Below, piece after piece: positions 34,546 to 45,949 of a stretch of DNA of 64,000 nucleotides. Position 1 is the stretch's first letter; each line of letters starts with the position of its first letter. Under the pieces are notes generated by a model. It saw only the letters and a list, made by a program, of their open reading frames with translations, made no database searches and was not told the origin of the DNA. The DNA comes from Bacteroidota bacterium. Its GTDB lineage: Bacteria; Bacteroidota; Bacteroidia; Bacteroidales; JAGNHN01. The position numbers were made by a program, and so were the translations under genes. The stretch is from NCBI GenBank assembly GCA_022710185.1, contig JAKLHK010000007.1, positions 41,088 through 105,087 on the forward strand, given 5' to 3'.

Positions 34546-36465
34546 TTATCGCCTCCGCTGCTGCTTCTGCTGCTTCTGCATCTCTTCCAGCCTGCGCTGG
34601 AAGGCGCTCTTCTTGCGGGGCTTCTTCTTGTTCAACTCGATCTTGGCCCTCAGCTTGTCCTCATCGATGACCTGGCGGAAAATATACATCTGCCCGAAGG
34701 TGATCATATTGGCCAGGAAATAGTAGTAGCTGAGCCCTGAGGAATAACTGTTGAAGAACCCGAGGAACATGATGGGCATCAGGTACATCATCGTCTTCAT
34801 CCCCGGCAGTTGGTTGCCGGTCGACATCATCTGGTTGTTGATCCGGGTGTAGATCAAGGTTGAGATGGTCATCAGCAGGGTGAAAAGGCTCACATGATCG
34901 CCATAGAAGGGAATGTTAAACGGCAGATCGAGGATGGAATCGTAGGTGGAAAGGTCATCCGCCCACAGGAAGGCCTGCTGCCGGAGCTCGATGGAGGCCG
35001 GGAAGAACCGGAACAGGGCGATAAGGATAGGCAACTGCAGTAGCATGGGCACACAGCCCGCCATGGGGTTCACCCCGGCCTTGCGGTAGAGGTCCATGGT
35101 CGCCTGCTGCTTCTTCATGGCATCCTTCTGATCGGGGAATTTCTTGCCGATCTCGTCCACCTCGGGTTTCAGCACGCGCATCTGGGCTGAAGACAGGTAG
35201 GACTTGTAGGATAGCGGGAAGAGGACCAGCTTCAGTAATAGGGTAAGCACCAGGATGATGATGCCATAATTACCCATGCGGGTCTCCAGGAAATCGAATA
35301 CCGGGATCACCGCCCACTTGTTGATCCACGAAAGGAAGGTGCCCCCCAATGGAATCATGTCCTCCATCTCAAGGTCCTTGTACTTGTTGAGCCGGCTGTA
35401 TTTGTTGGGGCCCAGGTACACCTTCATTCCGATCTCGCTCTGATCAGCATCTTCCAGGGGGAGGCTGAGGCTGGCCGACATGGTGCGGAGGTAACGGCCG
35501 CCCAGGGGCTCGGTCTGCGTGGCCAGCTCAGCATTCAGGAAATGCTGGTCGGCGATGAGTACCGTAGAAAAGAACTGTTGTTTGAAGGCAACCCACTTCA
35601 GGCGGGTGGGGATCGATTCCTCCTTGTCGCTGCGCTCACTCAGGTAATCCACCTCATCTTCCAGGTGCTTGTAATACACCGTAGAGGTGCTGCGCTCGTT
35701 CTTCAGGCTTTTCTCCTGCTGCTGCAAGCGGGCCATCCAGTCCAGGGTAAGGTAGTTGGCCGTGCCGTCCAGGTAACTGCCCATGCCCTTGAGGGCCACA
35801 TGGTGCCCGAACATGAAGGGATCGCGGCCAAACTGGTAGCTTAGCTCCAGGTAGCCGCCCTGGCCGGGCCCATTAGGGTATGCACGGAAGGCCAGGCTCA
35901 GGGAGTCGCCTTCTGCCACCTTCAGCAAACCCTCACCTTGGTAAGGCTCACCATCAAGATAAGGGGTAAAATAAAGATCCTGGGTTCCGATCAGGCGGTT
36001 GCCCGAAAAGAAGGAATAGCTGAAGAGGTTGGAGTCTCCCTGGAAAATCACCAGGGGCAGGGAGTCGAAGCTGCGGAAGGAGGTCAGCTCAGCACTGAGC
36101 AACTGCCCACCCTTGCTGCTGAACGTCAGCCGCTGCTGGGGCGTCTCCACCACCAGTTCCCGGGAACTGCCCCCGGCCAGTCCGGCAAAGGCGCCATACT
36201 GCCGCACCAGGACTTCGTTCACGGCTTGGGTGTCAGCTATGGCCCCGAGGCTGTCCAGCGGAGCGGGCGCCCCAAGGCTGTCGGCATTGCTCACTACGGC
36301 CTGGCGGACCGCGGCGATACTGTCCTGCACCTGCTGCACCCGCATCAGCGAGTCCTGGGTCTGCTGCTTCCTGGCCAGTTCCTCCTTGGAAGGGGACATC
36401 CAGATGCTGTACCCGATCAGTATGGCGAAGATGAGCAGAAGCCCGGTGATGGTATTTCGGTCCAT
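34546..36465 (-). CDS. yidC: Membrane protein insertase YidC
   Basis: 639 residues, the Gram-negative long form. N-terminal helix (about 6-24), a large periplasmic beta domain (about 60-360), then five hydrophobic segments with GNYGIIILVLTLLLKLVLFP, NPMAGCVPMLLQLPILIALF and the late MTISTLIYTRIN, ending in a very basic glutamine- and arginine-rich tail that can bind ribosomes. It inserts and folds inner-membrane proteins with or without Sec. A perfect TATCTTTG box lies 29 bases upstream. It is 47 bases after pyrG on the same strand. Confidence 0.95.
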   Translation of the reverse strand: MDRNTITGLLLIFAILIGYSIWMSPSKEELARKQQTQDSLMRVQQVQDSIAAVRQAVVSNADSLGAPAPLDSLGAIADTQAVNEVLVRQYGAFAGLAGGSSRELVVETPQQRLTFSSKGGQLLSAELTSFRSFDSLPLVIFQGDSNLFSYSFFSGNRLIGTQDLYFTPYLDGEPYQGEGLLKVAEGDSLSLAFRAYPNGPGQGGYLELSYQFGRDPFMFGHHVALKGMGSYLDGTANYLTLDWMARLQQQEKSLKNERSTSTVYYKHLEDEVDYLSERSDKEESIPTRLKWVAFKQQFFSTVLIADQHFLNAELATQTEPLGGRYLRTMSASLSLPLEDADQSEIGMKVYLGPNKYSRLNKYKDLEMEDMIPLGGTFLSWINKWAVIPVFDFLETRMGNYGIIILVLTLLLKLVLFPLSYKSYLSSAQMRVLKPEVDEIGKKFPDQKDAMKKQQATMDLYRKAGVNPMAGCVPMLLQLPILIALFRFFPASIELRQQAFLWADDLSTYDSILDLPFNIPFYGDHVSLFTLLMTISTLIYTRINNQMMSTGNQLPGMKTMMYLMPIMFLGFFNSYSSGLSYYYFLANMITFGQMYIFRQVIDEDKLRAKIELNKKKPRKKSAFQRRLEEMQKQQKQQRRR

Positions 36466-36493
36466 GGATAGGATTTATGTTGAAAAAGGGCTG

Positions 36494-36501
36494 CAAAGAT
36501 A
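36494..36501 (-). promoter_or_regulatory. Predicted -7 element (TATCTTTG) for yidC
   Basis: Perfect TAnnTTTG on the minus strand, 28 bases upstream of the yidC start, inside the 47-base gap after pyrG. Confidence 0.6.
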
Positions 36502-36512
36502 GGGATAATCCC

Positions 36513-38583
<2,071 letters not shown>

Positions 38584-38686
38584 CTTGCGCTCCATGGCAT
38601 TGGCGGGTTTACGGCCCCCCCCGGTATGGGGTAAGGCCGTTAACCGGATATTGATGCCTTCTACGCAGAAAAGGTAACCCTGTTTC

Positions 38687-38722
38687 AAAAAAAAATCCGG
38701 AAATGGATAATCATCTCCGGAT
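38687..38722 (-). terminator. Intrinsic terminator downstream of gap
   Basis: On the minus strand ATCCGGA and TCCGGAT form the stem around a 14-base AT-rich loop, followed by at least eight T. It lies 82 bases after the gap stop codon. Confidence 0.7.
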
Positions 38723-38804
38723 CCGTAGAAAATACCGTGCTTCTCAGGCTCAACCAGGAACTCAGCCGGGCACCGCAGGCGGTGGCTCCGCTGATCCCAT
38801 AGCT

Positions 38805-40271
38805 CTAGTAATACCGGTAGCTTTTCACTTGCGAAATATGCTTGGCCAGGCGGACCACCTGCTGGGTATACCCGAACTCATTGTCGTACCAGGCATAGAG
38901 GATAATGTTGCGGTGATCCGACGAGACCTTGGTGGCCGGGCTGTCGTACACACAGGCGCAGGAATCGCCGATGACGTCGGAGGAGACCAGCTCGTTGGAA
39001 GTGGAGTAACGGATCTGTTCGATGAGCGTGCCGTGCAGGCTGGCGTCGCGCATCAGCTCGTTGATCTCCTCCACGCTGGTGTCCCGGTCCACAGTAAGGC
39101 TGAGGATGACCAGGGATACGTTGGGTGTGGGCACACGGACCGCATTGGCGGTAAGTTTGCCCTTGAGGCTGGGAATGGCTTTGACCGCGGCCTTGTCGGC
39201 TCCGGTTTCGGTGATCACCATGTTCATGGGCGCCGCACGCCCACGGCGGTATTTCTTGTGGAAGTTGTCCAGCAGGTTTTGGTCGTTGGTGTAAGAGTGT
39301 ATGGTTTCGAGATGTCCCCTGACGATCCCGAGCTTACGCTCGATCACGTCCAGCAAGGGGACCACGGCATTGGTGGTACAGCTGGCAGCAGAAAAAATCT
39401 GTTCCCGGGAGAGGTCAAGGTCGCAGCTTTCCTGGTTCACACCATAAACGATATTGGGGATGTCGCCCTTGCCCGGGGCCGTGAGCAGCACCCGCTGTAC
39501 TCCTTTGGCCTTGAGATGGCGGCTGAGGCTCTCCCGGTCGCGGAAGACCCCTGTATTGTCGATCAGCAGGGCATCCCTGATCCCGTAGGCTTCATAGTCA
39601 ACATCTTCCGGGTTGTTGGCGGCGATCATATGGATCACATGCCCGTTGATGAAGATGGTTTTATTTTCGATATCCTCCACCGCGATGCCCAGGAAGTGCC
39701 CGTGGACAGAGTCCTTGCGAAGCAGGGAGGCGCGTTTGCGGATATCCATCTCGGAATTGGAACGGGTGACAATGGCCCTCAGGCGCAGCCGGGAACCGTT
39801 GCCGGCCTGGGAGATGAGGGTACGCGCCAGCAGGCGGCCGATCCGGCCGAAGCCATAGAGGACCACATCCTGGGTGTGGGTGCTGCGGGGGGGGGCACCA
39901 ACAAAGGCCTTGAGCTGTCCTTCAACAAACTCCCGAATGTCTGCATAACGCTCCCGCTCCTTGAGCCACTCGCTGTTCAGTCGCCCGATATCGATACGGG
40001 CAGGGGCCAGGTCGATCTCCAGCATGGCCTTGGCAATGGCCAGGGAATCATGGATGCTGAAACTGTGGCCGATGATGTTCTCGGCATAGCTGTGCTTCTG
40101 AAGGATGGAGGCGGCGCCGCGCTCCAACAGCTGACGGCGGAACAGGATCAGCTCGATCGACTTGTCGAACCATAATTTGCCGATCACATCGATGAACTCG
40201 TTCGCGGCTTTCTCGTCCTTGATCCACTTACTGAGATTGGCCTCGAAGTGGTCGTTCGGGTTCTGGTGCAT
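38805..40271 (-). CDS. gap: Glyceraldehyde-3-phosphate dehydrogenase, long form
   Basis: 488 residues: about 130 N-terminal residues that are helical and not part of the usual enzyme, then the NAD-binding domain beginning VVLYGFGRIGRLLARTL (about 136), and the catalytic segment SAASCTTNAVVPLL with Cys298; the late WYDNEFGYTQQVVRL is also diagnostic. It oxidises glyceraldehyde-3-phosphate to 1,3-bisphosphoglycerate. The extended form is known in Bacteroidota and some proteobacteria; the role of the extension is unclear. A run of nine C (plus-strand G at 39887-39895) lies at the extension boundary. A perfect TATATTTG box is 41 to 49 bases upstream. Confidence 0.93.
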   Translation of the reverse strand: MHQNPNDHFEANLSKWIKDEKAANEFIDVIGKLWFDKSIELILFRRQLLERGAASILQKHSYAENIIGHSFSIHDSLAIAKAMLEIDLAPARIDIGRLNSEWLKERERYADIREFVEGQLKAFVGAPPRSTHTQDVVLYGFGRIGRLLARTLISQAGNGSRLRLRAIVTRSNSEMDIRKRASLLRKDSVHGHFLGIAVEDIENKTIFINGHVIHMIAANNPEDVDYEAYGIRDALLIDNTGVFRDRESLSRHLKAKGVQRVLLTAPGKGDIPNIVYGVNQESCDLDLSREQIFSAASCTTNAVVPLLDVIERKLGIVRGHLETIHSYTNDQNLLDNFHKKYRRGRAAPMNMVITETGADKAAVKAIPSLKGKLTANAVRVPTPNVSLVILSLTVDRDTSVEEINELMRDASLHGTLIEQIRYSTSNELVSSDVIGDSCACVYDSPATKVSSDHRNIILYAWYDNEFGYTQQVVRLAKHISQVKSYRYY

Positions 40272-40312
40272 ATGCAGGGGTTTAGGTTTGGATGCTGCCT
40301 TGGATATGGCTT

Positions 40313-40320
40313 CAAATATA
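40313..40320 (-). promoter_or_regulatory. Predicted -7 element (TATATTTG) for gap
   Basis: Perfect TAnnTTTG on the minus strand, 41 bases upstream of the start, just after the rpoD terminator. Confidence 0.6.
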
Positions 40321-40330
40321 GGAAATGCTG

Positions 40331-40365
40331 AAAATAAAACATCCGGATGCGTTGCATCCGGATGC
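40331..40365 (-). terminator. Intrinsic terminator downstream of the sigma factor gene
   Basis: CATCCGGATGC (40340-40350) and GCATCCGGATG (40354-40364) form an 11-bp stem over GTT, followed on the minus strand by TTTTATTTT. Each arm is itself a palindrome (GCATCCGGATGC). Confidence 0.88.
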
Positions 40366-40406
40366 GAATAGTCTTGCTTTTGAATGTCCTTCGACCTAAG
40401 GCCTCC

Positions 40407-41270
40407 TCACTCTCCCAGATAAGCCTTCAGCAGCCGGCTGCGGGAAGTGTGCTTGAGCCGGCGGATGGCCTTTTCCTTGATCTGCCTCACGCGCTCACGG
40501 GTTAGGTTGAAGCGGGCACCGATCTCTTCCAGGGTAAGCCCGTGGGCCATGCCGATGCCGTAATAAAGGTTGATGACATCCCGCTCCTTGTCCGTCAGCG
40601 TGGCCAGGCTGCGCTCGATCTCCTTGGCCAGGCTCTCCCGCATCAGTCCGTTGTCGGTCGAGGGGTCCTCGGTAACAAAGACATCAATGAACTTGGTCTC
40701 GTCGTCACTGGCCAGGGGCGCGTCCATCGATACATAACGGGTAGAGATGCGCAGGGCGGCATCGATCTTGTGCTCGGGCACCTCCATGGCGTCCGCGATC
40801 TCATCGGGCGATGGCAGGCGCTGGAACTCCTGCTCCAGGCGCGAGGAAGTCTTCTTGATCTTGTTCAGGGAGCCCACCTGGTTCAGGGGAAGGCGCACGA
40901 TACGCGACTGCTCGGCCAGGGCCTGCAGAATGGACTGCCTGATCCACCACACAGCATAGGAGATGAACTTGAACCCCCGCGTCTCGTCGAAACGACGGGC
41001 CGCCTTGATCAGCCCCAGGTTCCCCTCGTTGATGAGGTCGGGCAGGCTGAGCCCCTGGTTCTGGTATTGTTTGGCCACAGAAACCACAAACCTCAGGTTG
41101 GCACGCGTGAGCTTCTCCAGGGCAGCCTCGTCCCCGGCCTTGATCCTCCGCGCCAGCTCAACCTCCTCCTCTGCCGTGATCAGGTCCTCCCTTCCGATCT
41201 CCTGCAGGTACTTGTCCAGCGACGCGGTCTCACGGTTGGTGATCGATTTGGTGATCTTCAGTTGCCTCAT
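40407..41270 (-). CDS. rpoD: RNA polymerase primary sigma factor (RpoD/SigA type)
   Basis: 287 residues, without the large region 1.1 of proteobacterial RpoD, as usual in Bacteroidota. Region 1.2 ([20 protein letters not shown]), region 2 ([56 protein letters not shown]), region 3 and region 4 ([20 protein letters not shown] with a helix-turn-helix). It would recognise the TAnnTTTG promoters seen across the window. A GATATTTG box with one mismatch and an AAAGGAG ribosome site precede it. Confidence 0.95.
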   Translation of the reverse strand: MRQLKITKSITNRETASLDKYLQEIGREDLITAEEEVELARRIKAGDEAALEKLTRANLRFVVSVAKQYQNQGLSLPDLINEGNLGLIKAARRFDETRGFKFISYAVWWIRQSILQALAEQSRIVRLPLNQVGSLNKIKKTSSRLEQEFQRLPSPDEIADAMEVPEHKIDAALRISTRYVSMDAPLASDDETKFIDVFVTEDPSTDNGLMRESLAKEIERSLATLTDKERDVINLYYGIGMAHGLTLEEIGARFNLTRERVRQIKEKAIRRLKHTSRSRLLKAYLGE

Positions 41271-41422
41271 GACAATTTTCTCCTTTTCTGTGCAACAAGC
41301 TGAATATCAGCAAGTTGTGTATATTTAGGCGGGTATTGTGCAAATATCGGGAATCCGATCGGCTTTTCCAACCTTTTTCCTTGCCGGCTACTCCCGCCCT
41401 TGCCGGCCATACCCATCGGGCC

Positions 41423-42886
41423 TCAGTTCAGCCCAAATCCGTAATAAGCCCTCGTGCCGTCAGGATAGATCCCTTCGAACAGCACCCCGCGCGTACTTTT
41501 CGAAATAATGCTCTCCATCTCGGCCACAGTCTTCACGGGCTTATTGTCGATGAACAGAATGATATAATTGCTGCGGATGCCGGCACTGCGCAGGCGGCCA
41601 TTCCCCGCATCCTTGACCATTATACCATGCGAGATCCCCAGCTTGCGCCTGAGTTCGGCACTCACCGGCACCAGTTCAGCGCCCAGCAGTTCGCTCACGT
41701 TTGTTTCGCTACGCTTCACCACAGCCGTGGTATTGTCCTGGTTCCTCAGGGTAACATCCATCGCGATCTCCTTGTTGCCCCTGCGCACCAGCAGGTTCAC
41801 CTTCTCTCCGGGGCGGTGCTGGCCGATACGTTCCAGGAGCTCGGACGTATGGTTTACGGCGAAACCTTCCACTTCCAGGATGACGTCCCCGTCCCTGACT
41901 CCGGCCGCGGAGGCAGCACCCCCATCGGATACGCCGTTGACAAACACTCCTTTATAGTCGGGTAAGCCCTTTTCTTCCACCAGTTGCGCATTAACATCCT
42001 GAATGGAAACCCCGATGAACCCGCGTTGTACTACCCCGTATTCCATCAGATCCGACACCACCTTGCGAACGATGTTCACCGGAATGGCAAAGGAATACCC
42101 GGCGTAATATCCGGTACCGGAGGCAATGGCGGCATTGATGCCCACCAGCTCCCCGTTCACGTTTACCAGGGCCCCACCACTGTTTCCACGGTTCACGGCG
42201 GCATCGGTCTGTATAAACGATTCTATGCTGGTGCCTTCGGGATTGGCCAGGATATTGATGTTGCGGGCCTTGGCGCTGACAATACCAGCGGTGACTGTGG
42301 ATGTCAGGTTGAAGGGATTGCCAACCGCCAGCACCCACTCACCCAGGCGCACCTCGTCGCTGTTGCCGTACTGGATAAAAGGCAGCCCTTCGGCATCCAC
42401 CTTCAGCAGGGCCAGGTCGGTGGTGGGATCTGTTCCGATGACACTGGCCTTATAACTCCGCTTGTCGTTCAGGGTAACCTCAACCTGGTCGGCCTCCGAA
42501 ACCACATGGTTGTTGGTCACGATATACCCGTTGGGCGAAACGATGACCCCGCTGCCCGTGGCCACGATGGGTTGGCTGCGGCCGGGTTGGGGCACGTTGA
42601 AGAAGTCCCTGAAATCGAAAAAGTAATCGTAAACACTGCTTTTCCGCTGATACTCCGTGCGTATGTGCACCACCCCGTTCACAGTGCGCTCGGCGGCTTC
42701 GGTAAAGTTCATGCCCATGGCCTCCAGAGCCGGAGCGAAGTTGACGCGCTGGGGAATGGCGTCGTCCTGCTGAAGATAGACGGTCCGCGTGACCTTCCCT
42801 CCCAGCCATGCATAGAGGCCGATGGCGATCAGCCCTCCCAGGATGGCTGCAACCAGAATTCCTGCATGCTTTCTCATCGTTTTCAT
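41423..42886 (-). CDS. degP: DegP/HtrA-like periplasmic serine protease
   Basis: 487 residues from ATG 42886 (a second ATG at 42877); the frame remains open to 43015 without a signal there. Membrane-anchoring helix at about 9-28. The trypsin-like domain shows the triad segments IVTNNHVVSEADQVEV (His), DPTTDLALLKV (Asp) and VNRGNSGGALVNVNGE (Ser). Two PDZ domains follow (about 310-400 and 405-487), the second shorter and divergent. It is a quality-control protease and chaperone of the periplasm. The gene precedes rpoD on the same strand but 152 bases away. Confidence 0.93.
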   Translation of the reverse strand: MKTMRKHAGILVAAILGGLIAIGLYAWLGGKVTRTVYLQQDDAIPQRVNFAPALEAMGMNFTEAAERTVNGVVHIRTEYQRKSSVYDYFFDFRDFFNVPQPGRSQPIVATGSGVIVSPNGYIVTNNHVVSEADQVEVTLNDKRSYKASVIGTDPTTDLALLKVDAEGLPFIQYGNSDEVRLGEWVLAVGNPFNLTSTVTAGIVSAKARNINILANPEGTSIESFIQTDAAVNRGNSGGALVNVNGELVGINAAIASGTGYYAGYSFAIPVNIVRKVVSDLMEYGVVQRGFIGVSIQDVNAQLVEEKGLPDYKGVFVNGVSDGGAASAAGVRDGDVILEVEGFAVNHTSELLERIGQHRPGEKVNLLVRRGNKEIAMDVTLRNQDNTTAVVKRSETNVSELLGAELVPVSAELRRKLGISHGIMVKDAGNGRLRSAGIRSNYIILFIDNKPVKTVAEMESIISKSTRGVLFEGIYPDGTRAYYGFGLN

Positions 42887-43118
42887 CGTCTTTACAGCTA
42901 ACAAATAGGATTTAGGTTTGTTTGTGGCTGTGCTCAAATTCTGTTCCCTGTTGCGGATTTTCCCGATGGCAATCAACGGCATGCTCCGCGGGTTCTGCGA
43001 ACGCCCGCCCGTCAATCCTATTATTCCGGGGCTTGTTAATTATTGTTAAAGCTACGCCATGCGTAAGCTGATTATCTTTGTCAGTTGAAAATGTCAGGAA
43101 AAGGGACGTTCTGTCAGT
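42887..43118. other. Divergent intergenic region between the protease and the dapF operon
   Basis: 232 bases. Near 42905 the minus strand has CCTATTTG, a weak -7 like match for the protease. Near 43095 there is GGAAAAGGGACGTTCTGTCAG before the plus-strand operon, but no perfect TAnnTTTG was found. No ORF or stable hairpin was seen. Confidence 0.4.
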
Positions 43119-43895
43119 ATGATGAACCGCACTGAAACCAATGGAAGGCGCGGGGGAGGCTGGTTCGGCGCCGGTCTGCTCATCGGGCTGGGCCTGGGAG
43201 GCTTCCTGGTGTGGCTCCTCATCTCCTACTATCCGTTCTCTTCCGATCGCTTCCTCTTCCCGCGTAGCGAGGAAGCGTCCAGGGCCGACCGTCCTTCAGG
43301 AGCACAGCACAAGACGGCCGTCATGGACAAAACAGCCTACGACACCCTGGGGTCACTGACTACTGCCGACAGCCTGGATACGCCGGACTCCCTGGATATT
43401 TTCAGCTTCCTGGATACCGTTGACTGGGGCGTACTGGACACCTTCGGGGCAGAGTATCCAGTGGATACGCTGAGGTACGGCGACTTCAGTCGGCCAACCC
43501 GTCCCCGCAAGGACACGTCATCCTCTGCTCCCCTCATCCCTCGCGATGTGCGCACATTCAAGGGTAATCCCGAGGTCAAACGGGATATTTTCCTCCTGGC
43601 CCGGACCATACCGGTGTATGAGTCGGTCACCGATAGCCTGGGCCGCAACCGTCGCATGGAGACCAATGACTCGCCCTACAAGGTCGACTTCTGGAGGAGC
43701 CCTGTGAATTACCGGGGGTACCGCAAATCGGGCCGCAGCCTCGTGGTCTTCGGCCTGGCCCAGCCCGATTCCGTCAGGCTGGAGCGTTCGGGCCCCAACC
43801 TTTACCTTGAAGTGACTGACAAGCGCTACCTTATCACCGAGACCTACGACTTCAAACACCTGGTGGAAGTGAGGGGTAAAAACCATGCCCCATGA
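43119..43895 (+). CDS. Membrane-anchored protein of unknown function, first gene of the dapF-mltG operon
   Basis: 258 residues. A glycine-rich helix at about 15-37 anchors the protein, with the N-terminus cytoplasmic. A low-complexity Asp/Ser/Thr/Leu linker (about 70-120, DSLDTPDSLDIFSFLDTVDW) leads to a C-terminal domain of about 110 residues (FKGNPEVKRDIFLLARTIPV, YKVDFWRSPVNYRGYRKSGR, DSVRLERSGPNLYLE) that I do not recognise. Likely periplasmic. Its stop overlaps the dapF start (ATGA, 43892-43895), so it is coupled to cell-wall genes. Confidence 0.65.
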   Translation: MMNRTETNGRRGGGWFGAGLLIGLGLGGFLVWLLISYYPFSSDRFLFPRSEEASRADRPSGAQHKTAVMDKTAYDTLGSLTTADSLDTPDSLDIFSFLDTVDWGVLDTFGAEYPVDTLRYGDFSRPTRPRKDTSSSAPLIPRDVRTFKGNPEVKRDIFLLARTIPVYESVTDSLGRNRRMETNDSPYKVDFWRSPVNYRGYRKSGRSLVVFGLAQPDSVRLERSGPNLYLEVTDKRYLITETYDFKHLVEVRGKNHAP

Positions 43896-44698
43896 GCCTT
43901 TCCCTGACCTTTGAGAAATTCCACGGTGCGGGCAATGACTTCATAATGCTCGACGGCCGCAGCGATCCCCGGCTCACTAACGAACAGATTGCATGGCTTT
44001 GCGACCGTCACCTTGGTGTAGGTGCCGATGGCCTGATCATCCTCTACCCCTCAGGTACTGACATCCTGCGTATGCGATACTTCAATTCCGACGGGGGCGA
44101 GGCTACGCTATGCGGAAACGGGGGACGCTGTACAGCCGCCTGGGCCCACAAGCATCAGTTGGCAGGCCCGCAGATGCAGATCCAGGCCTCCGACGGCATC
44201 CACAGCGCACATATCCTCCGCCGGGAAGGCAGCCTCTGGCAGGTAAGCCTGGCCATGGGAGACGCCGCCTTGCCCCAGTCCCGGGCCGACGGCTATTTCA
44301 TCCATACAGGATCGCCTCACCACATCATCTATGTTGATGACGTGCAGGCCACCAATGTCCCCGAAAACGGCCGAAACACACGCTTTTCCCCAGCCTATGC
44401 ACCTGAAGGCACCAACGTGAACTTCGTCCAGCATTCCGACGACCTCCTCCTGGTGCGCACGTATGAACGTGGGGTGGAAGCGGAGACGCTGGCCTGCGGG
44501 ACGGGGACCACGGCCGTGGCCCTCACCCAGGCCTGGCTCAACCAGGAAAAGGGTCCGGGACAAAAGGAGATCCGTATGCCGGGCGGATGCCTGAAGGTTA
44601 CTTACGAGGCTGGAAACCTGGGATTCAGCAATATCTGGCTCGAAGGCCCCGCAGCCTTTGTATACCGGGGAGAAATAAGCATACCAGCCCATGAATAA
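43892..44698 (+). CDS. dapF: Diaminopimelate epimerase
   Basis: 268 residues. The two catalytic cysteines are seen in GGEATLCGNGGRCTAA and ETLACGTGTTAVAL, and KFHGAGNDFIMLDGR marks the N-terminus. It converts LL- to meso-diaminopimelate for lysine and peptidoglycan. Coupled by ATGA to the upstream gene, and its last 8 bases overlap a small coiled-coil ORF that precedes mltG. Confidence 0.96.
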   Translation: MSLSLTFEKFHGAGNDFIMLDGRSDPRLTNEQIAWLCDRHLGVGADGLIILYPSGTDILRMRYFNSDGGEATLCGNGGRCTAAWAHKHQLAGPQMQIQASDGIHSAHILRREGSLWQVSLAMGDAALPQSRADGYFIHTGSPHHIIYVDDVQATNVPENGRNTRFSPAYAPEGTNVNFVQHSDDLLLVRTYERGVEAETLACGTGTTAVALTQAWLNQEKGPGQKEIRMPGGCLKVTYEAGNLGFSNIWLEGPAAFVYRGEISIPAHE

Positions 44699-44849
44699 GC
44701 TGAAAAACATCCGGCATACGCTATACGAGATCGAGATGAAGATCATCCAGCTCGAGTTCAAGGCACGTTCAAAAGGCCTGAAGAAGAACGAAGAGGCTGA
44801 GTTGGAAGTGCTGAAAAAAAAGCAGGCACAGATGGAAGGTAGATTATGA
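44691..44849 (+). CDS. Small coiled-coil ORF coupled to dapF and mltG
   Basis: 52 codons, ATG 44691 to TGA 44847-44849, from direct translation. The peptide begins MNKLKNIRHTLYEIEMKI and ends KKKQAQMEGRL; it is lysine- and glutamate-rich with hydrophobic heptads, predicted to be one amphipathic helix. It overlaps the end of dapF by 8 bases (ATGAATAA) and the start of the mltG frame by an ATGA (44846-44849), so it sits in a continuous chain of coupled starts. No family is recognised. Overlap on both sides is the main evidence that it is translated. Confidence 0.6.
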   Translation: MNKLKNIRHTLYEIEMKIIQLEFKARSKGLKKNEEAELEVLKKKQAQMEGRL

Positions 44850-45949
44850 TCTCCGATGCCCCGACAGGCTCATCAACCCGCTCAGCAAAAGGATATGAAT
44901 CTTCATACTTCCTGATGAAGAACAGACAATTTCTACTCATAGCGCTGTTGGTTCTCGTTGCCGTGGCCCTGGTGCTGGGCTATCGGTTATACCAGCGTGT
45001 GCTGGCGCCCGGGGTTTTCCTGAGGGCAGGGTCAGTGGTGTATTACATTGAGGATACGGTGAGCTACCCCGCCCTCCGGCAGGAGCTGTTGGACAGCGGC
45101 TGGGTGAGGGATGTCCGGGTATTCGACCTGCTGGCGGAACGCAAGGGGCTTAAGGATGTGGTAAGGCCTGGAAGGTACCGTCTGACGGACGGGATGAGTC
45201 TGAACGAGCTCGTGAATATGTTGCGCAGTGGCCGCCAGGAGCCGGTGAAACTCGTGCTACGCCCTCAGCGTACGCTGGACGATCTCATAGCCTTCCTCGA
45301 CCTGCAACTGCAACCAGGGGAAGAGGATTTCCGGCAGGCACTGCGCAGCGATAGCCTGCTGGGTTCACTTAACCTGAACAGTGAACAAATTCTCCTGCTT
45401 CCTGTCCCCAATACCTATGAGGTCTGGTGGACCGTCACTGCCCCGGATTTCGCGCAGCGCATGGCCAGGGAGTATCAGAGCTTCTGGAATGATGAGCGCC
45501 GGCGCAATGCAGAAAGCATCGGCCTTGAGCCCGCAGAAGTGGGTATACTGGCCTCCATAGTTCAGCAGGAGACCAATAAACGGGAAGAAATGCCCACCAT
45601 CGCGGGCGTTTACCTCAACCGCTTGCGCAAAGGCATGCTGCTGCAGGCCGATCCCACGGTGAAGTTCGCGTTGGGACGCCCGGAGCTGAGGCGGATCCTC
45701 CACCGTCACCTCGTCATCGATTCACCCTATAATACCTACCGTTATCCCGGCCTGCCGCCGGGCCCCATCATCATGCCCGAACCCCAGGTGATCGATGCCG
45801 TGCTACAGGCGGAACACCACTCCTACCTCTTCTTTTGCGCCCGTGCCGATCTCAGCGGATACCATGCCTTCGCCAGGACCGATGGGGAGCATGCCCGCAA
45901 CGCCAGAGCCTACCGCCGGGCCCTCAATCAACGGGGAATTTACCGATGA
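44846..45949 (+). CDS. mltG: Endolytic transglycosylase MltG
   Basis: 367 residues from ATG 44846, coupled to the small ORF; ATG 44915 (MKNRQFLLIALLV) is the more typical MltG N-terminus and would give 344 residues. One membrane helix near residues 28-45, then a LysM-like region and the YceG domain: EVGILASIVQQETNKREEMP with the catalytic Glu, VYLNRLRKGMLLQADPTV, and YNTYRYPGLPPGPI. It cleaves nascent glycan strands at the inner membrane and sets glycan length. The stop overlaps the next start (ATGA, 45946-45949). Confidence 0.93.
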   Translation: MISDAPTGSSTRSAKGYESSYFLMKNRQFLLIALLVLVAVALVLGYRLYQRVLAPGVFLRAGSVVYYIEDTVSYPALRQELLDSGWVRDVRVFDLLAERKGLKDVVRPGRYRLTDGMSLNELVNMLRSGRQEPVKLVLRPQRTLDDLIAFLDLQLQPGEEDFRQALRSDSLLGSLNLNSEQILLLPVPNTYEVWWTVTAPDFAQRMAREYQSFWNDERRRNAESIGLEPAEVGILASIVQQETNKREEMPTIAGVYLNRLRKGMLLQADPTVKFALGRPELRRILHRHLVIDSPYNTYRYPGLPPGPIIMPEPQVIDAVLQAEHHSYLFFCARADLSGYHAFARTDGEHARNARAYRRALNQRGIYR

